A DNA stretch of 36,463 nucleotides from Bacillus sp. MUM 116 (GTDB taxonomy: Bacteria; Bacillota; Bacilli; Bacillales; Cytobacillaceae): the NCBI RefSeq assembly GCF_001866655.1, contig NZ_MLYR01000080.1:1-36463 (forward strand), in the 5' to 3' direction. The first letter of the stretch is position 1; every line of letters begins with the position of its first letter. Shown here piece by piece: positions 25,801 through 33,782 of this stretch. A model generated the notes under the pieces. The model saw nothing but the letters and a program-made list of their open reading frames with translations, had not been told where the DNA came from and searched no databases. The position numbers and the translations under genes are program-made.

Positions 25801-25813
25801 GCAACGTCGTTTC
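25801..25813 (-). promoter_or_regulatory. Operator-like motif, copy d1 (transketolase operon)
   Basis: Plus strand GCAACGTCGTTTC with ATAATAA on the left and ATTTTATAAT on the right: an imperfect palindrome 28 bases before the tktN start codon. A TATAAA-like -10 on the minus strand lies just upstream (about 25816-25821), so a repressor bound here would cover the transcription start. Confidence 0.6.
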
Positions 25814-25856
25814 ATTTTATAATCAAAAAAATAAGTTATTTACTGTTGCTTATCAA

Positions 25857-25869
25857 CTAACCATGTTTC
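25857..25869 (-). promoter_or_regulatory. Operator-like motif, copy d2
   Basis: Plus strand CTAACCATGTTTC followed by TTATTTTGAT, with TTGCTTATCA to its left. It lies 56 bases from copy d1, a spacing compatible with cooperative binding or looping. Confidence 0.45.
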
Positions 25870-26034
25870 TTATTTTGATAATATCATCGTTTTTTGAATA
25901 TTTCAAGTGTTTGTAATTAAATTTTTTAATTAAAATTTGTTGGAGAACAGAAGATCAGAAGGCCGAGTCTCACCAGCTTTTTGGACGTTAAGAGTATAGA
26001 GAAAGCTCCTAATCAATAATTTTCTGCATAAAAA

Positions 26035-26060
26035 AAGAACTGGTCTTAAAACCAATTCTT
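26035..26060 (-). terminator. Terminator after the IclR gene
   Basis: AAGAACTGGT pairs with ACCAATTCTT (one wobble) around 6 bases, followed by a T-run on the minus strand. It separates iclR from the transketolase operon. Confidence 0.8.
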
Positions 26061-26072
26061 ACTTCACATCAA

Positions 26073-26828
26073 TCAATTGTCTGTGTAACCAAGCCGCTTG
26101 GAAATCTTTTTACCTATATCCATTAAAATTGGTCTAATTTCAGCTAATCTTTCTTCAGTCATTCGGATGCTTGGTCCCGAAATACTTACAGCAGCAGTAA
26201 TTTTCTTCCGATTATCAAAAATTGGTGCTGCAATACAGGTGACTCCAGGTTCATTTTCTTCCACTTCTATACCATTGCCTTCGTTCCTTATTTTTCCCAA
26301 TTCCTTAAAAAAAGAGTCTTTATCCGTAATCGTTTGTTCAGTATGTTTTGGTAAACCATACTTGTCAATTATATCTACAATCTCATTTAGCGGCAGATGG
26401 GCTAAGATGACCTTCCCAACTGCCGAACAATGCATCGGGGCCCTTCTTCCTACTTGTGAATGTGTTCTAAGGGTTTCACTTCCTTCAAGTTTTTCAATAT
26501 AGATTACCTCACCTTGATCATATACCGTCAAGTGGATCACTTCATTAAATTGTGATTCTAGCTCTTCCAAAAAAGGTTTAGCTTGAGTTCTCAGGTCAAT
26601 AGATTCAAGTAGCATCGAGCTTAATTCTAAATATTTATAGCCTAATCTATATTTTTTAGTTTCAGGATTTTGTTCGATGAATCCATGATCTGCAAGAGTA
26701 CTTAATAATCTGAATATAGAGCTTTTATTTAAATCTAGATTGGCGGCCAGCTCAGTAACCCCCATCCCTTCTTTACGCTTGCTTACTAATGAAATAATTG
26801 TTAATGCCCTATCTACTGACTTAACCAT
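26073..26828 (-). CDS. IclR-family transcriptional regulator
   Basis: A 251-aa IclR regulator. Residues 1-60 are the winged helix (ALTIISLVSKRKEGMGVTEL, then LDLNKSSIFRLLSTLADHGF), and 80-250 the effector domain with the family segments RRAPMHCSAVGKVILAHL and GVTCIAAPIFDNRKKITAAV. It lies directly upstream of the transketolase operon on the same strand, behind its own terminator. In Escherichia coli the IclR-type repressor AllR controls the gcl-hyi-glxR and allantoin genes with glyoxylate or allantoin as effectors; an analogous role is likely here. The recurring KdgR-like motif is its best candidate operator. A GGGGG stretch precedes the ATG at moderate distance; CCCGTTTCTTTAA at 26867-26879 may be a weak self-operator half. 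Confidence 0.88.
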   Translation of the reverse strand: MVKSVDRALTIISLVSKRKEGMGVTELAANLDLNKSSIFRLLSTLADHGFIEQNPETKKYRLGYKYLELSSMLLESIDLRTQAKPFLEELESQFNEVIHLTVYDQGEVIYIEKLEGSETLRTHSQVGRRAPMHCSAVGKVILAHLPLNEIVDIIDKYGLPKHTEQTITDKDSFFKELGKIRNEGNGIEVEENEPGVTCIAAPIFDNRKKITAAVSISGPSIRMTEERLAEIRPILMDIGKKISKRLGYTDN

Positions 26829-27070
26829 TTATATTAAACCCCCGATTTTGGCCTAAATTACTGATCCCGTTTCTTTAACTTACCACAAGAGCAATAACGA
26901 CCTGATTTATATAAGATGCCACCACTATAATTTTTATTTTCTTCCATTTTATCAGAAAAAATGTTGCGTATAAAGCAATATAATGTTTTATCATGTTACC
27001 GCAATCAAGTATTTTTAATATTGCTTTTTGAATCAAGTGTCTGATTTGAAAGTAATTACCAGAGAAATAA

Positions 27071-27278
27071 TCTGATTTTGTCGCCTATCACGGCTATTGG
27101 CGACACTTTTACTCCGGTTCTCCCCGTTTTTGGCGCCTATCCGGCTTATTAGCGACACTTTGGCTCCGGTTCAATCTGATTTTGTCTCCTATCACGGCTA
27201 TTGGCGACACTTTTACTCCGCGGTTCTCCCCGTTTTTGGCGCTTATCCGGCTTATTGGCGACACTCTGGCTCCGGTTC
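27071..27278. repeat. Tandem array of palindromic units (A-B-A-B)
   Basis: Four units of 50-54 bases at 27071-27120, 27121-27172, 27173-27226 and 27227-27278. Units 1 and 3 are nearly identical, as are 2 and 4. Every unit ends with CTCCGGTTC or CTCCGCGGTTC. The A units carry TGTCGCC (or TGTCTCC) and GGCGACA around a short spacer, so each folds as a hairpin; B units carry GGCGC and GCGACA. No genes flank it as cas or transposase. It resembles REP/BIME-type palindromic repeats. Confidence 0.9.
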
Positions 27279-27439
27279 CAGATAACCTTTTTAAAAACAA
27301 CAATCTTTTAGAAAACAGCCAAAATAAAAAAAGGTATGACACCATAAAGAACACCATTCATGCCCTTTTAGGTCAACCTTCTTTAAGAGATAAGCACAAG
27401 CACCTTAATTAGTTTCAACCTTTGACTTCAAGGAGTAGG

Positions 27440-27487
27440 CGCTAGCAGTTGCTTCAGCGACATGATGTCGTAGTAACTGCTCTAGCG
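27440..27487. repeat. Long imperfect palindrome
   Basis: CGCTAGCAGTTGCTTCAGCG... (27440-27463) pairs with 27465-27487, which ends AACTGCTCTAGCG, with a few bulges; GCGACAT and ATGTCG close the tip. No T-run. It probably belongs to a separate dispersed palindromic repeat family of the genome. Confidence 0.65.
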
Positions 27488-27769
27488 TATCCTGTGCGTC
27501 GGACTAGAAACAACAAAAATGGTCCAAATATATATACTTTTATACTAAAACAAAAAACTAAACTATGTTTCTACGAAACTATTCTTTTCAGAAATAAACT
27601 ATCATAGGCAGACGATGACAAATTTGCAGCAACATTTACTTTGATAGTTACTGAAATGAGAATAAGACCAGAGATAGCCATGATGTATGGATTTTTAATT
27701 GTCTAAGAAATGAAATCACATCTGAATCATCTAACGTCCAAATGTGGACCTGTCTGGATTGAAAAAAGC

Positions 27770-29170
27770 TTACATTGACTCAAAAACCGTACCCTTTTTG
27801 AATTTTGTGTCTTTAAATGCAAACTTCGTAAGAAGAATATAGGCAATACCTGCCACTACCACACCAATAATCCATGCCAGTTCCACTTTTAAAAAGGCGG
27901 CACCGGCGCCAATACACATTGCAAGCACTGCGGCTGGATTCATTCCAGCAAATGGACCGTCTTCCTTGTACAAATCTGTAACATTTACTTTTTGTTTTCT
28001 AAATATATAATAATCGATTAATAAAATCGAAACAATTGGACCTAAAAATGCTGAATAGATAAGAATGAACATCCCAAGACCCTTTGCTGAAGTATCCTGT
28101 ACAAGCACCCAAGGGAATGCGCATAATGCAAGTAGCCCACTTATTGTAACAGCAGCTTTATATTTCATTTTTGTAAGCAATGTAATAACATAGGCCGGCG
28201 GAATAATATTAGCCACCATGTTTGTTGCAATCGTACCCATAACAATAAATGCAGATACAAAGATTGTAATATAAGAGTTATCAACCACGATCGCAAACGC
28301 TTTCACAGGATTGGAGATCCCAGTTGCAGAAGCAAGCATTGCGCCGATGCAAAGTACGAAGCCATACGCGATTAAAATAGCTGAAAAGTATAAAAACCAG
28401 CGCTTTCCGTCTTTAATGCCCGACTTGAGCTCTCTTGAATAGTCCGCTGCGCTTAAAAAAATAGCCGCATAATTTCCCATAAACATCATGATGAATCCAA
28501 AGAATGGCAATCCCCATGAGCCTTTTGCATGAACCCATTTTTCTGTAATAACGGCGCTATGAGATGTTAAAAGAAGTCCAAATACATACACTAGTGCTAG
28601 CATGATAACAATTGAGGTAAGGGATTCTACCCATTTAATGGCATGGAAGCCGTACAATGAAAGCACAATTTGCACCACCTGAAGAACTACAAAGCAAATG
28701 GCAACATGATCAAAAGCGCCGCCCGTAATAATCTTCGCGATTTCATTTAAGGCAGTACCGCCGATCCAACTTTGAAGACCATACCAAACGATGGCGGGAA
28801 TTCCGCGCAAAAGCGATGAAATGATTGAGCCTTTCAGCCCGAAGGACATTCTGAGCTGTACAACATATGGTATTCCAGTTTTGTATCCGAGCCTGTCATT
28901 TAAAGCAAAAAAAGTTGAAATGATACAAATTGATATGATAGCTGCGACAAAAGTTTGAAAGAGGTTTAGCGTTGCGGTTCCCGCTACAACCAAACTAGCT
29001 CCAAGCGTCATATTGCCTAAATTAACACCGTCTCCAATCCACATTAACATATAGGATATCGGACCTACCGTCCTATCCTCTTCGTTTTTCGGTTTTAGTG
29101 ATTCATCCACATCAGTAGTATGTTGGATCTCCGTCTCTTTTGTAACGTAACTTTCTAAAATTGTAGACAT
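27770..29170 (-). CDS. pucI: NCS1-family permease, PucI (allantoin permease)-like
   Basis: A 466-aa NCS1 carrier with a long hydrophilic N-terminus and 12 expected helices. MLMWIGDGVNLGNMTLGASL and VWYGLQSWIGG are motifs of the PucI/Fur branch that transports allantoin, uracil or hydantoins; this differs from the CodB-like protein at 1782. In Bacillus subtilis PucI imports allantoin, which suits the allB-allC-allE genes here. GAGGGTAGG precedes the ATG. Upstream lie a weak PucR-like site (29279), motif copy f (29394) and a cre-like site (29508), so it may respond to ureide availability and carbon status. It stands alone on the minus strand with no obvious terminator. Confidence 0.87.
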   Translation of the reverse strand: MSTILESYVTKETEIQHTTDVDESLKPKNEEDRTVGPISYMLMWIGDGVNLGNMTLGASLVVAGTATLNLFQTFVAAIISICIISTFFALNDRLGYKTGIPYVVQLRMSFGLKGSIISSLLRGIPAIVWYGLQSWIGGTALNEIAKIITGGAFDHVAICFVVLQVVQIVLSLYGFHAIKWVESLTSIVIMLALVYVFGLLLTSHSAVITEKWVHAKGSWGLPFFGFIMMFMGNYAAIFLSAADYSRELKSGIKDGKRWFLYFSAILIAYGFVLCIGAMLASATGISNPVKAFAIVVDNSYITIFVSAFIVMGTIATNMVANIIPPAYVITLLTKMKYKAAVTISGLLALCAFPWVLVQDTSAKGLGMFILIYSAFLGPIVSILLIDYYIFRKQKVNVTDLYKEDGPFAGMNPAAVLAMCIGAGAAFLKVELAWIIGVVVAGIAYILLTKFAFKDTKFKKGTVFESM

Positions 29171-29278
29171 TGTACACCTACCCTCTTTTTTTCATTGCTT
29201 GCGGACTTTTAAAAAAATGTATTGGTAATTAGGTCTTAGATGTTTACAAATAGGCTTTGATATAATCCTTAAATTTTT

Positions 29279-29291
29279 TTAACCAATTGTT
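29279..29291 (-). promoter_or_regulatory. Weak PucR-box-like site
   Basis: Minus strand AACAATTGGTTAA keeps the TTGGTTAA core but departs from the recalled consensus at two of the other positions. It lies 109 bases upstream of the PucI-like permease. Confidence 0.3.
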
Positions 29292-29393
29292 CCCTTGAGA
29301 ATTATTTGTGTCTCTATCCTTGGTACAACAGTCGGCCTATTAAAGATCTTGTCAAACATTAATTTGTTTGAAAATCCACTAGTTGTTTGTTAC

Positions 29394-29406
29394 GCAACTG
29401 TGTTTC
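29394..29406 (-). promoter_or_regulatory. Operator-like motif, copy f (pucI-like permease)
   Basis: Plus strand GCAACTGTGTTTC followed by ATTTAATAAG, with TTGTTTGTTA to the left. It lies 224 bases upstream of the permease start. Confidence 0.5.
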
Positions 29407-29507
29407 ATTTAATAAGTAAAAAAAAAGCATTACTAAATTCACATCAGCATTAAGTTTGAAAATGAACTCGATTATGTGCCGCATCACCTCCTAAAGTCTT
29501 TTCTAAC

Positions 29508-29521
29508 AGTAAGCGTTTCCA
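29508..29521 (-). promoter_or_regulatory. Possible CcpA (cre) site
   Basis: Minus strand TGGAAACGCTTACT, two mismatches from TGWAANCGNTNWCA, preceded by AT as in many natural sites. Suggestive of catabolite control; unproven. Confidence 0.35.
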
Positions 29522-29541
29522 ATTAACATTGTATTAATTTA

Positions 29542-29709
29542 CTATTGAAGAAATATATTCTGTAAATGTGAAAGTATTAGAATCTTATTGCTAAAATGAA
29601 GATTCGATTCAATTTCACTAAGGTGCTCAGATGCTACATTCTGAAAGACGACCATACCTTTAGTTACTGGTATTAAAATAGCATTTCCCAATTGAAAAAG
29701 TCTAATCAT
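29542..29709 (-). CDS. Putative small protein, 55 aa
   Basis: A complete short frame with ATG at 29709, AGGGGAAC nine bases upstream and TAG at 29542. The protein opens MIRLFQLGNAILIPVTKGMV and contains an acidic SEHLSEIES stretch. It has no full membrane helix. I do not recognise it. Motif copy e sits immediately before its ribosome site, in the same relation as copy d1 to tktN, which argues that this is a real transcribed unit or the remnant of one. Composition alone cannot decide. Confidence 0.4.
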   Translation of the reverse strand: MIRLFQLGNAILIPVTKGMVVFQNVASEHLSEIESNLHFSNKILILSHLQNIFLQ

Positions 29710-29727
29710 CTCTTTGTTCCCCTATAG

Positions 29728-29740
29728 GCAACAGCGTTTC
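29728..29740 (-). promoter_or_regulatory. Operator-like motif, copy e
   Basis: Plus strand GCAACAGCGTTTC followed by TTTTTGG. It lies 19 bases upstream of the 55-aa frame. Confidence 0.5.
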
Positions 29741-29893
29741 TTTTTGGGAGTATAATATTATTTTATTACTCTAAATATTCTACAAATTTATATTATCACC
29801 AATAACTTCGTTTTTCAATATACACTATTTAAAAATTGGGAATATTTTTTAGTTTAATAATTACAATAGTAAAACTATTTTACGGTAAAAAAA

Positions 29894-29914
29894 TAGTCCC
29901 CTCACTGGGGACTA
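29894..29914 (-). terminator. Terminator after tpx
   Basis: TAGTCCCC and GGGGACTA form an 8-bp stem with a 5-base loop, followed by TTTTTTT on the minus strand. Confidence 0.85.
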
Positions 29915-30025
29915 CAAAATAATTAAATTGAAATGTCTTGAGTCTGGAAATAATAGTTTTTGATGCAATAAATATCTTCTTTGAAATTATATGAAAAACA
30001 ATTCATCCATCAATCTAGTAAATAA

Positions 30026-30556
30026 TCACTTTTTAACTTTTATAATTGACTTAACTGCTTCTAAAGCCGCTTCATAGTTAGGATGTTCCGTAACTTCTTG
30101 AACGTATTCAACATACTGCACGATATCTTCTTGGTCTACAACGAATACTGCACGGCATTCTAAACGATATTCCTTCATATAAGTACCATAAGCTGTTCCA
30201 AATGACATGTTAATATGATCTGAAAAGGTTTGTACCTGTTCTAGTCCTGCAGCTGCACACCATCTGTTTTGTGCAAATGGAAGATCTGCACTAATTGTTA
30301 ACACTTCCACATCATTTCCTAGATTGCTAACTGCTTCGTTAAATTTCCTTGTTTGTGCGTCACATACTCCTGTATCAAGAGAGGGTACACAATTTAAAAG
30401 GCGGACTTTCCCATTTGAATCTTCAAGTGTAACTTTTGAGAGATTATTTGCTAATACTTCAAAATTTGGTGCTTTATCACCAACACGAATTTCGCTTCCA
30501 ATCAACGTAACTGGATTACCTGCAAAAGTTACCATACCAGATCTTTCTTGAGCCAT
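30026..30556 (-). CDS. tpx: Thiol peroxidase
   Basis: A 176-aa atypical two-cysteine peroxiredoxin that reduces hydroperoxides using thioredoxin. The peroxidatic cysteine is Cys65 in PSLDTGVCDAQTRKFN and the resolving cysteine Cys100 in ADLPFAQNRWCAA, both typical of Tpx; an extra Cys56 lies nearby. CRAVFVVDQED and a C-terminal helix complete the fold. TTAGGAGG lies before the ATG. It is a single gene with a terminator after it, placed between ureide and aldolase genes by chance or to deal with peroxide. It has no sign of co-regulation with the operator motif. Confidence 0.93.
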   Translation of the reverse strand: MAQERSGMVTFAGNPVTLIGSEIRVGDKAPNFEVLANNLSKVTLEDSNGKVRLLNCVPSLDTGVCDAQTRKFNEAVSNLGNDVEVLTISADLPFAQNRWCAAAGLEQVQTFSDHINMSFGTAYGTYMKEYRLECRAVFVVDQEDIVQYVEYVQEVTEHPNYEAALEAVKSIIKVKK

Positions 30557-30750
30557 ATTTTTTTCCTCCTAATTCCTTAGCAATTCTTCTAAAAATAAGA
30601 TTAGCTTCCACGATAAGTACTATATACACCCGTGTTGTTAAATGTACATTCATGCTTTTAATAGCCAGATTCAATTATAATAAGTGATTAAAGGACTTTT
30701 TTTGTCTGTCTAAAATAAAATAGGTTACTATTTTCATGTAATGTCACTTC

Positions 30751-31668
30751 TTAAACAAAGTATGAACCACTACCGTTACTTAATAAAAAGTTTTCAATTT
30801 TATCCTCTACTATGTTTTGAACAACCTTTTGAACTAAAGTTAATGTTTCAGTAGGTAGTTCAGCCCACTCCTTTTCAGTAACATAATTTTCTCTATTGAG
30901 AGCTTGTATCATGGCATGTTCTAAATCTGTTGCAATATTCACTTTACTAATTCCACCGTTAGGAATTCGAATTGCATTCTTAATTACCTCTGATGGAATG
31001 CCTGAACCGCCATGTAACACTAAAGGTACAGATGTTAATGCACGAATTTCAATTAAACGTTCAATATCAATTTTTGGATCTTTAACAAGATAGACCCCAT
31101 GTGACGTCCCTACAGAAACCGCTAATGCATCTACTCCTGTCTCTTCAACAAACTGTTTTGCTTCTTCAGGTTCTGTAAATAGCTCTTCATCAACGTCTGT
31201 TTCAATAAAATCAGTTGTCCCAATTTTGCCTAATTCAGCTTCAACAGTTACGCCTTTTGAATGTGCATACTCAACAACCCTTTTTGTTATCTCGATATTT
31301 TTCTGAAATGGTTGCTCTGATGCATCAATCATAACGGATGTAAATCCAACTTCGATCGCTTCCGAAATTACATTGAAGTCCTTCGTATGATCTAAATGTA
31401 ATACAGCAGGGATTTTAATATCCTCCTCTTGAACAGCACGATAAAACTCTCGGCTAAATTCCGCTAAATTAATTCCATATCGTTCTTGCTCCCTCTCAGA
31501 AGTCTGAACAATAACTGCAGAATTCCTTTCTTGGGCCGCTCTAAGAATAGGAGCTATCATCTTAGTAGCTCTAGGAGTAAATGAACCGACAGCAAAATGA
31601 TTTTGCGTAGCCAATGCAAGGACTTTAGTCAACGAACAAACATTATTAGCTTTTAAATTTGTTTTCAT
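30751..31668 (-). CDS. Class II fructose-bisphosphate aldolase family protein
   Basis: A 305-aa zinc-dependent class II aldolase. Zinc and catalytic residues are present: Asp93 and His94 (LHLDHTKDF), Glu145 (VEAELGKIG), His190 (GTSHGVYL) and His219 (VLHGGSGIP), followed by the phosphate-binding VNIATDLE. The N-terminal FTPRATKMIAPILRAAQERN differs from the usual FbaA/GatY opening, so the substrate may not be fructose bisphosphate. It has AAGGTGG before the ATG and motif copy g 105 bases upstream, linking it to the transketolase operon. Class II aldolases of this kind often accompany DUF1537 kinases and cleave the phosphorylated acid or ketose. A degraded MFS transporter lies upstream. Confidence 0.88.
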   Translation of the reverse strand: MKTNLKANNVCSLTKVLALATQNHFAVGSFTPRATKMIAPILRAAQERNSAVIVQTSEREQERYGINLAEFSREFYRAVQEEDIKIPAVLHLDHTKDFNVISEAIEVGFTSVMIDASEQPFQKNIEITKRVVEYAHSKGVTVEAELGKIGTTDFIETDVDEELFTEPEEAKQFVEETGVDALAVSVGTSHGVYLVKDPKIDIERLIEIRALTSVPLVLHGGSGIPSEVIKNAIRIPNGGISKVNIATDLEHAMIQALNRENYVTEKEWAELPTETLTLVQKVVQNIVEDKIENFLLSNGSGSYFV

Positions 31669-31772
31669 TCATTTCTTACCACCTTTCTGTTGGAGATACA
31701 CTAATTTTAGATTTTAACTCTTTTTGAAACGGGTTAAGTTATTTCTTTCACGCCCTTTTTGTTACTCAATAA

Positions 31773-31785
31773 ACAACACCGTTTC
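31773..31785 (-). promoter_or_regulatory. Operator-like motif, copy g (aldolase)
   Basis: Plus strand ACAACACCGTTTC with CAATAA to the left and ATTTTATTTT to the right, the closest match to copies b and d1. It lies between the MFS remnant and the aldolase gene. Confidence 0.55.
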
Positions 31786-31938
31786 ATTTTATTTTAATCG
31801 TTTATCAAGAATATTGCAAAAATTTTTACTCTTTCCTCCACTAACTGAAAAAATTAATGCATACGCAAAAGATTTTAATAATGCATCCCGTTTACTATTT
31901 AGAACCATAAGATTTTTTAATAAATTTTTTCGGTTTTC

Positions 31939-32142
31939 TTATTTAACGTCTATTGTAGGCTCTAAATTCACTGGTTCTTCTTTTGGCTTACCGCTAATAG
32001 TCAACGCGGTAATAGCTGCTAAAACTAGAGCAGCTATCAACATAATGAATGAGGAATTGAACGCACCAGTTGTTTCAATCATATCGCCCATTACTAAGTA
32101 CCCATCAGATATAAATTTTGACGTCTTTGTTTTAGCAAAATG
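31939..32142 (-). pseudogene. C-terminal remnant of an MFS transporter
   Basis: The minus strand is open from a TAA at 32143 to a TAA at 31939. It reads YLVMGDMIETTGAFNSSF, then a hydrophobic helix (IMLIAALVLAAITALTISG) and a charged tail KPKEEPVNLEP. This is the end of a major facilitator transporter of the acid-sugar (ACS) type. The N-terminal 350 or more residues are missing and no start is present, so the gene has been lost by deletion. It sits just upstream of the aldolase, where an acid-sugar uptake gene would be expected. Confidence 0.7.
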
Positions 32143-32259
32143 TTAATTTAATATGTATTAATAAAGACACTGTCCCATACTTTTTCTTGTGAATTAGAGT
32201 CCCCTATGTAAAGTTAATTAAAAATTCCACATCACTCTCTACCGTAAAAAGTACCCCTT

Positions 32260-32652
32260 TTACCTTATTGCTGTTGCAACTATCCATACATGACCGAATG
32301 GATCTTCAATTTTTCCAACACGATCTCCATGTGGTAAGTCCTTAATCGGCCTAAGGGATGTTGAACCTAAACTCACAGCCCTTTCCACCACATCGTCGAC
32401 ATTATTTACGTATAAATAGATGATTACTGGTGTTCCCCCAAGCGCTCTTGCTGCATGATTATGTCCAGCAAATTCATCTGCTATCATGATACGTGCATTT
32501 CCGACTTTCACCTCGGAATGCTCAATTTTCCCATCACTATTGACCATCCTAGTGACCTCGTTGGCCAGAAACACTTTTTTGTAGAACTCAATTGCATTTT
32601 TAGCATCATGTACTGCCAACATCGGGATTATAGTTGAATTGTCACTGCTCAT
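32260..32652 (-). CDS. VOC-family protein (PhnB/glyoxalase-like)
   Basis: A 130-aa single VOC domain of the PhnB/YjdN type. MLAVHDAKNAIEFYKKVF opens the first beta-alpha-beta module, IMIADEF and IIYLYVNNVDDVV mark the middle and GKIEDPFGHVWIVATAIR the end. VOC proteins bind a divalent metal and act as isomerases, dioxygenases or resistance proteins, but no role can be deduced here. AGGAGGAG lies before the ATG. About 210 bases upstream on the same strand lies the tail of a second, related VOC gene, suggesting a former tandem pair. Confidence 0.82.
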   Translation of the reverse strand: MSSDNSTIIPMLAVHDAKNAIEFYKKVFLANEVTRMVNSDGKIEHSEVKVGNARIMIADEFAGHNHAARALGGTPVIIYLYVNNVDDVVERAVSLGSTSLRPIKDLPHGDRVGKIEDPFGHVWIVATAIR

Positions 32653-32800
32653 TTATTAACTCCTCCTTAGTCATTATAAGAATCTTTTTATCCTCTAAAA
32701 TAACTGCATTAAACTGGCCGATAAACGGCTTCATATATAAGTAAGGCACCATTCAATTAGGGATTAATCTAATATCAGAGTGTTGTTTTCATATAAATAG

Positions 32801-32835
32801 GGGTCACAATCGGCATGCAGTCCGAATTGTAACCC
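32801..32835 (-). terminator. Imperfect hairpin after the VOC remnant
   Basis: GGGTCACAATCGG pairs with CCGAATTGTAACCC with two single-base bulges. It lies 25 bases beyond the remnant stop; only a weak T-rich tail follows. Confidence 0.4.
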
Positions 32836-32859
32836 TTAAATAGTTAAATGATGTTGTAT

Positions 32860-32949
32860 TTAAGCTTCATGATTAAATTGCCATTGGATGTTGTACTTAT
32901 CAGTTAAGCTACCTTTACAGCAAACCTTCCTTAAAAGGCGTGATTTTTC
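32860..32949 (-). pseudogene. C-terminal remnant of a PhnB-like VOC gene
   Basis: The frame reads CCKGSLTDKYNIQWQFNHEA before a TAA. This recalls the usual end of PhnB/YjdN proteins (GWLxDKFGVSWQI). Upstream of it the frame meets a stop at 32950 and the sequence loses family character, so only a tail survives. Confidence 0.5.
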
Positions 32950-33284
32950 TTACTCCTGATAGCAACAATAATTTCGAAAACAGACTTAACAAAAGATACA
33001 TAAACTAAAAGGTGATTTTAAAACCTTTTAAGGAATTAGTTCATTTTCCCTTTTTAAAGCAGATTACACTTCGTCCTAACATTGAAATTGAAAAAAGAGA
33101 ATCTTGTTTTAGGATTACAACTAATGGCAGCTGGTTCTTAAAGTTACGCGCCTGATTCTTGAATAGCATTTTTGTTAGAATGTAATTTAAAAACTGGATT
33201 CAGTGCGCAAACTAAGTTTAGAAATGAAATAACTTCTGAAAGTACAAAAACTAGCAGGTACCGCTTTTTTACAGAATGACGATA

Positions 33285-33782
33285 TCAGCTCTTTTGAGCA
33301 TTCATTGCTTCCCATTCTTCTTTGCTAGGACCATATACGCCAGGAACTTTTATGTCAGCTTGTCTCATAAGGACAGTTAATTGTCCGCGATGATGAGCCT
33401 GATGCTGAATGAGCAGACGGAAAACAGCTTGTACCGGCATATCCATTCCAAATAAATTCACCATTTTGTTCATATTTTCATCTGAAACCTGTTCTGAAAA
33501 CGCTTGTGCTAACCGCTGACTTACTGTTTTGTAGGTCTCGCTGATTTCAGCAGCTGATTTTGGTGCCTCTTTTTGAAGATCTGGAACCTCAAATTTTAAT
33601 CCAACCTGTGAAGGAAAGTAGTAAGTTGCACCAGTAATGTGCCAAGCCAGGCTTCCAATACTGTATAGTCCTGGAGAAACCTCCTGATTCAACGATTCAT
33701 CCGTCAGCACATCCAGCACTTTTTGGGTAACAGCTGCTTCTTGTTTCCATTCATTTAAAAAATCATTAACTGATGTAAACAT
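33285..33782 (-). CDS. DinB-family protein
   Basis: A 165-aa four-helix DinB/YfiT-type protein. The metal-binding histidines are visible in LAWHITGATYYF (about residue 48) and in LIQHQAHHRGQLTVLMRQ (about 128-145). Members of this superfamily include thiol S-transferases such as bacillithiol transferases and damage-inducible proteins; the particular reaction is unknown. TAAGGAGG precedes the ATG. It stands alone between decayed fragments, with no operon partners. Confidence 0.85.
   Translation of the reverse strand: MFTSVNDFLNEWKQEAAVTQKVLDVLTDESLNQEVSPGLYSIGSLAWHITGATYYFPSQVGLKFEVPDLQKEAPKSAAEISETYKTVSQRLAQAFSEQVSDENMNKMVNLFGMDMPVQAVFRLLIQHQAHHRGQLTVLMRQADIKVPGVYGPSKEEWEAMNAQKS

Larger units (their letters stand above)
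26829..27769. other. Gene-free stretch with repeats
   Basis: Nearly 940 bases between the IclR gene and the PucI-like permease. It contains the IclR promoter region, a four-unit tandem repeat (27071-27278) and a long imperfect palindrome (27440-27487). The short open frames across the repeat are produced by its periodicity. Nothing recognisable lies at 27490-27769. Confidence 0.65.
29171..30025. other. Upstream region of the PucI-like permease
   Basis: Holds in order from the permease: a PucR-like site (29279-29291), motif copy f (29394-29406), a strong AGGAGGTGATG on the minus strand near 29485 whose nearest start codons overlap it, a cre-like site (29508-29521), a 55-codon gene (29542-29709), motif copy e (29728-29740) and the tpx terminator (29894-29914). 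Confidence 0.6.
32653..33284. other. Gene-free stretch with a VOC gene remnant
   Basis: Contains a hairpin (32801-32835), the C-terminal remnant of a VOC gene (32860-32949) and, from 32950 to 33284, AT-rich sequence in which I see no gene. Confidence 0.55.

Noticed and set aside
25774..26072. Riboswitch in the transketolase leader
   Set aside because: The stretch is explained by the IclR terminator and two motif copies; I see no aptamer-like conserved core.
27071..27278. CRISPR array
   Set aside because: Units are contiguous and nearly identical in pairs with no unique spacers, and there are no cas genes.
27097..27412. Short frames across the tandem repeat
   Set aside because: They arise on both strands from the repeat periodicity, with no ribosome sites.
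29390..29490. Possible 41-codon gene behind AGGAGGTGATG on the minus strand
   Set aside because: The ATG overlaps the ribosome site itself (two-base spacing) and the frame runs through motif copy f; unlikely to be translated.
31724..32146. 140-codon plus-strand frame
   Set aside because: It is the antisense of the MFS remnant and the aldolase leader; the minus-strand reading shows clear transporter character.
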